Shown: piece after piece, positions 12,758-15,485 of the stretch
How positions within the stretch are numbered: position 1 is the stretch's first letter
Layout of the letters: every line of letters starts with the position of its first letter
Assembly: GCA_021798135.1 (NCBI GenBank)
Contig: JAJZYI010000036.1
Span: 1-15,485, forward strand
Length of the DNA stretch: 15,485 nt
Source: Actinomycetes bacterium
Lineage (GTDB): Bacteria; Actinomycetota; Acidimicrobiia; Acidimicrobiales; UBA8190
Reading direction: 5' to 3'
Notes under the pieces: generated by a model
Databases searched by the model: none
Seen by the model: only the letters and a program-made list of their open reading frames with translations
Told to the model about the DNA's origin: nothing
Position numbers and translations under genes: made by a program

Positions 12758-14361
12758 GCCTGACGGTCGAGACCGACGTCGCGGTGCCGGCCGAGGCCGC
12801 CCGGCGCCGGACGTTCGCCATCATCAGCCATCCCGACGCCGGCAAGACCACGCTGACGGAGAAGTTCCTCCTCTACGCCGGGGCGGTGGCCGAGGCGGGG
12901 GCCGTGAAGGCCCGCGCCGGGCGGCGCCGCGCGACGTCGGACTGGATGGCGCTCGAGCAGCAGCGGGGCATCTCGATCACGTCCACGGTGCTGCAGTTCA
13001 CCTATCGCGACCACGTCGTCAACCTGCTCGACACCCCCGGGCACCGGGACTTCTCCGAGGACACCTACCGGGTCCTGGCCGCGGCCGACGCGGCGATCAT
13101 GGTCCTGGACGTGGCCAAGGGCATCGAGGCCCAGACGCTCAAGCTGTTCGAGGTGTGCCGGGCCCGGTCGGTCCCGGTGCTCACGTTCCTGAACAAGTAC
13201 GACCGGCCCGGTCGCGACCCGCTCGAGCTCCTCGACGAGATCGAGGCGCAGATCGGGCTGCGGCCCACGCCGGTGACCTGGCCGGTGGGGGTCCCCGGCG
13301 ACTTCCGCGGCGTCGTCGACCGCCGCGACGGCAGCTTCGTCCGCTACCGGCGCACGGCGCACGGCGCCACCGCCGCCCCCGAGGAGCGCGTCGACCCCGG
13401 GCAGGCCGCCGCCGAGGAGGGCGACGCCTGGCACCAGGCACGCGAGGCGACGGACCTGCTCGACGAGATCGGCGCGACGCTGGACGTGGCCTCGTTCCTC
13501 GCCGGCGAGTCGAGCCCGCTGTTCGTCGGCTCGGCGCTCACCAACTTCGGGGTGCGCCACCTGCTCGACGCGGTGGTCGACCTCGCCCCCCCGGCGGCGC
13601 CTCGCTCGGACGACAGCGGGTCGCTCCGCCCGATCGACGCGCCGTTCGCCGGGTTCGTGTTCAAGATCCAGGCCAACATGGACCCCGCCCACCGCGACCA
13701 CGTGGCCTTCGTGCGCGTGTGCTCAGGTCGTTTCACCCGGGGCATGACCCTGGTGCACGGCCCGAGCGGCCGGCCCTTCTCGACCAAGTACGCGGCCTCG
13801 GTGTTCGGCTCCGAGCGCGACACCATCGACGTGGCCTACCCCGGCGACGTGGTCGGCCTGGTGAACGCCAGCGACCTGCAGATCGGCGACACCCTCTACG
13901 ACACCGACCCCGTGGCGTTCCCGCCGATCGCCACCTTCGCGCCCGAGCTGTTCGCCTCGGCCCGGCCCCGCGACACCGGTCGCCACAAGCAGTTCCACCG
14001 GGGCCTCACCCAGCTCGAGCGCGAGGGGGTCGTCCAGGTGCTGCGCGACCCCGACGGCGACCCCGTCCCGGTGCTGGCAGCGGTGGGCGCCATGCAGTTC
14101 GAGGTGTTCGCCCACCGCCTGGCGCACGAGTTCGGCGCCGAAGCGGAGCTGCTCCCCGCCCCGTACAAGGCGGCCCGCCGCACCGACCGCCCGACCGCGG
14201 AGCACCTGCGCCAGGTGCGTGGCGCCAGGGTCCTCACCCGGGCCGACGGCACCCTCCTCGCCCTCTTCGACAACCCCTACCAGCTGCAGCGCCTGCAGCA
14301 GGAGCACCCCGACTGGCGGCTCGACCCCGTGCTCGGAGCGGAGGCACGCCCGCGGTCGTGA
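12754..14361 (+). CDS. prfC: Peptide chain release factor 3 (RF3)
   Basis: A 535-residue translational GTPase that removes RF1/RF2 from the ribosome after termination. All GTPase motifs are seen: G1 SHPDAGKTT (25-33), G2 RGISITS (71-77), G3 DTPGH (93-97), G4 NKYD (147-150) and a SALTNFG loop near 260 in the G5 area. SDWMALEQQRGISITS and NLLDTPGHRDFSEDTYR are RF3 hallmarks that separate it from EF-G and from TypA/LepA. Domain II is recognisable from FAGFVFKIQANMDP and the C-terminal domain from GAMQFEVFAHRL. Length is normal. GTG at 12754 overlaps the merR stop, and there is no good ribosome site of its own, so its translation should depend on merR. The start is supported by the approach to the G1 motif. 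Confidence 0.95.
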   Translation: MSLTVETDVAVPAEAARRRTFAIISHPDAGKTTLTEKFLLYAGAVAEAGAVKARAGRRRATSDWMALEQQRGISITSTVLQFTYRDHVVNLLDTPGHRDFSEDTYRVLAAADAAIMVLDVAKGIEAQTLKLFEVCRARSVPVLTFLNKYDRPGRDPLELLDEIEAQIGLRPTPVTWPVGVPGDFRGVVDRRDGSFVRYRRTAHGATAAPEERVDPGQAAAEEGDAWHQAREATDLLDEIGATLDVASFLAGESSPLFVGSALTNFGVRHLLDAVVDLAPPAAPRSDDSGSLRPIDAPFAGFVFKIQANMDPAHRDHVAFVRVCSGRFTRGMTLVHGPSGRPFSTKYAASVFGSERDTIDVAYPGDVVGLVNASDLQIGDTLYDTDPVAFPPIATFAPELFASARPRDTGRHKQFHRGLTQLEREGVVQVLRDPDGDPVPVLAAVGAMQFEVFAHRLAHEFGAEAELLPAPYKAARRTDRPTAEHLRQVRGARVLTRADGTLLALFDNPYQLQRLQQEHPDWRLDPVLGAEARPRS

Positions 14362-14376
14362 CGAACGTCCCTTGTC

Positions 14377-14420
14377 GCGTGCACGGTCGGCGACGGACGG
14401 TGTCCGCATGGGTTGCACGC
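14377..14420. terminator. Nested hairpin after prfC (terminator or leader structure)
   Basis: Outer arms GCGTGCA (14377-14383) and TGCACGC (14414-14420) are perfect, and inside them CGGAC-GGT-GTCCG (14394-14406) forms a second hairpin. It begins 15 bases after the prfC stop and 61 bases before the next ATG. No T tract follows, so it could equally be a structured leader of the downstream transporter gene. Confidence 0.4.
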
Positions 14421-14481
14421 ACCGCCAGGCGCCACCGGCAGGTGGCCCGCACCACCGCGCCGGTCGGCGCCCACCGGGGCC

Positions 14482-15485
14482 ATGGGCCACCTGATCGCCG
14501 TCGACCTGTGGAGCCCGCACCACGGCCTGTCGATCGGCATGGTGGTCGTCACCGGCTTCCTCCTCGGCGTCGTCCACGGCGTCACCCCCGACGAGCACAC
14601 CTGGCCGATCACCTTCTCCTACGCCATCGGGTCGTTCTCGGCCCGCGCCGGCATGCGCTCGGCGCTGGCGTTCTCCCTGTCGTTCACGCTCCAGCGGGCC
14701 CTGCTCTCCGAGCTCGCCTACCTCGGCCTGCTGCACGTGGCGGGCAGCGCGACCTGGAACGCCGCCATCTACCTCGCCGTCGGCGCGGTCATGGCGCTCG
14801 CCGCCTTCTACGTGCTGCGGCTGCGGTGCTCCCTGCACCTGCACCTGTGGCCCCCGTCGGTCGGGGGGTGCCACCGCCCGAGCCACGCGGAGACCGCCGA
14901 GTGGGCGGGGCGAACCCCGTCCCCGGCCATGGCGGCCGTCCACGGCTTCCTCGCCGGCTGGGGCCTCGGCGCCTTCGCCCTCATCATGGCGACGGTGCTG
15001 GCGCCGGCCATGCCCTCGGCCGCCCTCGGGTGGGTCCCCGGCGCCGCGTTCGGGCTGGGCACGACCTCCGTGCTGGCCGGCGCGGGGGCGGTGATCGGCG
15101 CGCTCATCCGCCACCAGCGCCTCCCCCAGCACCTCGCCCAGCGGGTCGCCCAGGAGGGCGCCGGCTGGACGCTCCTGGCCGGCGGGCTGCTGTTCGTCGT
15201 GGCCGGGGCGGCAGGGCTCGCGGTCCCGTCGATCATGACGGCCGGCATCGCCACGGGCATCCACGTCCACAACCTCGACCAGGTCGGGGTGGGGACGCTG
15301 CTGGTCGCCCTCATCATCGTCGTGGCCGCGGTGACGATCTGGCGGACGGTGCACCAGCTCCGCCGCCTGCCCGCCGGCGGTGAGGGACCCGGGCCCCCCG
15401 GGACGCCGGGGTCGCCGGCTGCCGGGCCCGGCCGCGACGCACCGGGCGAGGCGGGCCGCCCGCTCCAGCAGCTGCAGGGGCCACC
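14482..15485 (+). CDS. NicO-like metal transporter or related polytopic membrane protein (partial)
   Basis: The frame is open from ATG at 14482 to the window end with no stop (at least 334 residues). About six to seven hydrophobic helices are seen. Helix 1 carries LLGVVHGVTPDEHTW, with His32, Asp37 and His39. This resembles the His-x4-Asp-His nickel/cobalt motif of NiCoT/NicO proteins but has one extra residue. A second His-Gly occurs at 154-155 in VHGFLAGWGLGAF, suggesting an inverted-repeat fold. The loop at 113-140 is His/Cys-rich (Cys116, His119, His121, Cys130, His131, His135), and His261/His263 sit near the last helix. The tail from about 297 is Pro/Gly-rich. ATG is preceded by a weak GGGGCC. 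Metal transport is a family-level inference; sulfite- or LysE-type export is an alternative. Confidence 0.7.
   Translation, partial: MGHLIAVDLWSPHHGLSIGMVVVTGFLLGVVHGVTPDEHTWPITFSYAIGSFSARAGMRSALAFSLSFTLQRALLSELAYLGLLHVAGSATWNAAIYLAVGAVMALAAFYVLRLRCSLHLHLWPPSVGGCHRPSHAETAEWAGRTPSPAMAAVHGFLAGWGLGAFALIMATVLAPAMPSAALGWVPGAAFGLGTTSVLAGAGAVIGALIRHQRLPQHLAQRVAQEGAGWTLLAGGLLFVVAGAAGLAVPSIMTAGIATGIHVHNLDQVGVGTLLVALIIVVAAVTIWRTVHQLRRLPAGGEGPGPPGTPGSPAAGPGRDAPGEAGRPLQQLQGP

Noticed and set aside
13155..15383. A 742-codon plus-strand frame across prfC and the transporter
   Set aside because: Arg/Pro-rich shadow in the wrong frame; both real genes have clear domains in their own frames.

Overview
The window is very GC-rich (roughly three quarters G+C by eye), with many GTG starts, ATGA/GTGA stop-start overlaps and apparently leaderless promoters. 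Together with DrrA/DrrB-type transporter genes, a mycothiol-isomerase-fold protein and a DosR-like box, this points to an actinomycete. The class Acidimicrobiia is my best guess but is not proven by the sequence. No tRNA, rRNA, CRISPR array, insertion sequence or phage gene is visible.

Left part (1-4708). The window opens with the last 45 codons of an NAD-dependent sugar epimerase. Converging on it is a minus-strand operon read from about 3433 down to 305. It comprises a 26-codon leader ORF with a near-perfect ribosome binding site, a universal stress protein (Usp), and a P3A-type proton-pumping P-type ATPase, each overlapping the next by 4 bases (GTGA, then ATGA). Upstream lies a DosR/DevR-like box placed against the -35 region, so this looks like a hypoxia or energy-stress operon. 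It resembles the adjacent usp-ctpF pair of the mycobacterial DosR regulon. Divergent from it is a small YkoF-type thiamine/HMP-binding protein. The 620 bases after that gene hold repeats but no convincing gene.

Middle part (4709-10676). In order: a three-helix membrane protein of unknown function; on the minus strand, a DinB/maleylpyruvate-isomerase-fold protein with an intact His/Glu/His metal triad; a plus-strand operon of a DrrA-like ABC ATPase, an ABC-2 permease and a SAM methyltransferase, suggesting export of a drug or lipid-like compound; and a minus-strand pair of a ChrB N-terminal-type protein and an MFS transporter, overlapping by GTGA. This last pair sits downstream of an array of repeated promoter-like motifs.

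Right part (10677-15485). A flavin disulfide oxidoreductase (minus) and a MerR regulator (plus) diverge from a compact symmetrical promoter region. The MerR gene overlaps by GTGA with a full-length peptide chain release factor 3 gene. After a hairpin comes a membrane protein that resembles NicO-type metal transporters and runs off the window end.

The most distinctive property of the window is its density of short tandem repeats. At least a dozen arrays are visible. Those inside genes have periods divisible by three (9, 12, 12, 33, 36), while nearly all of those between genes do not (7, 7, 20, 23, about 28).
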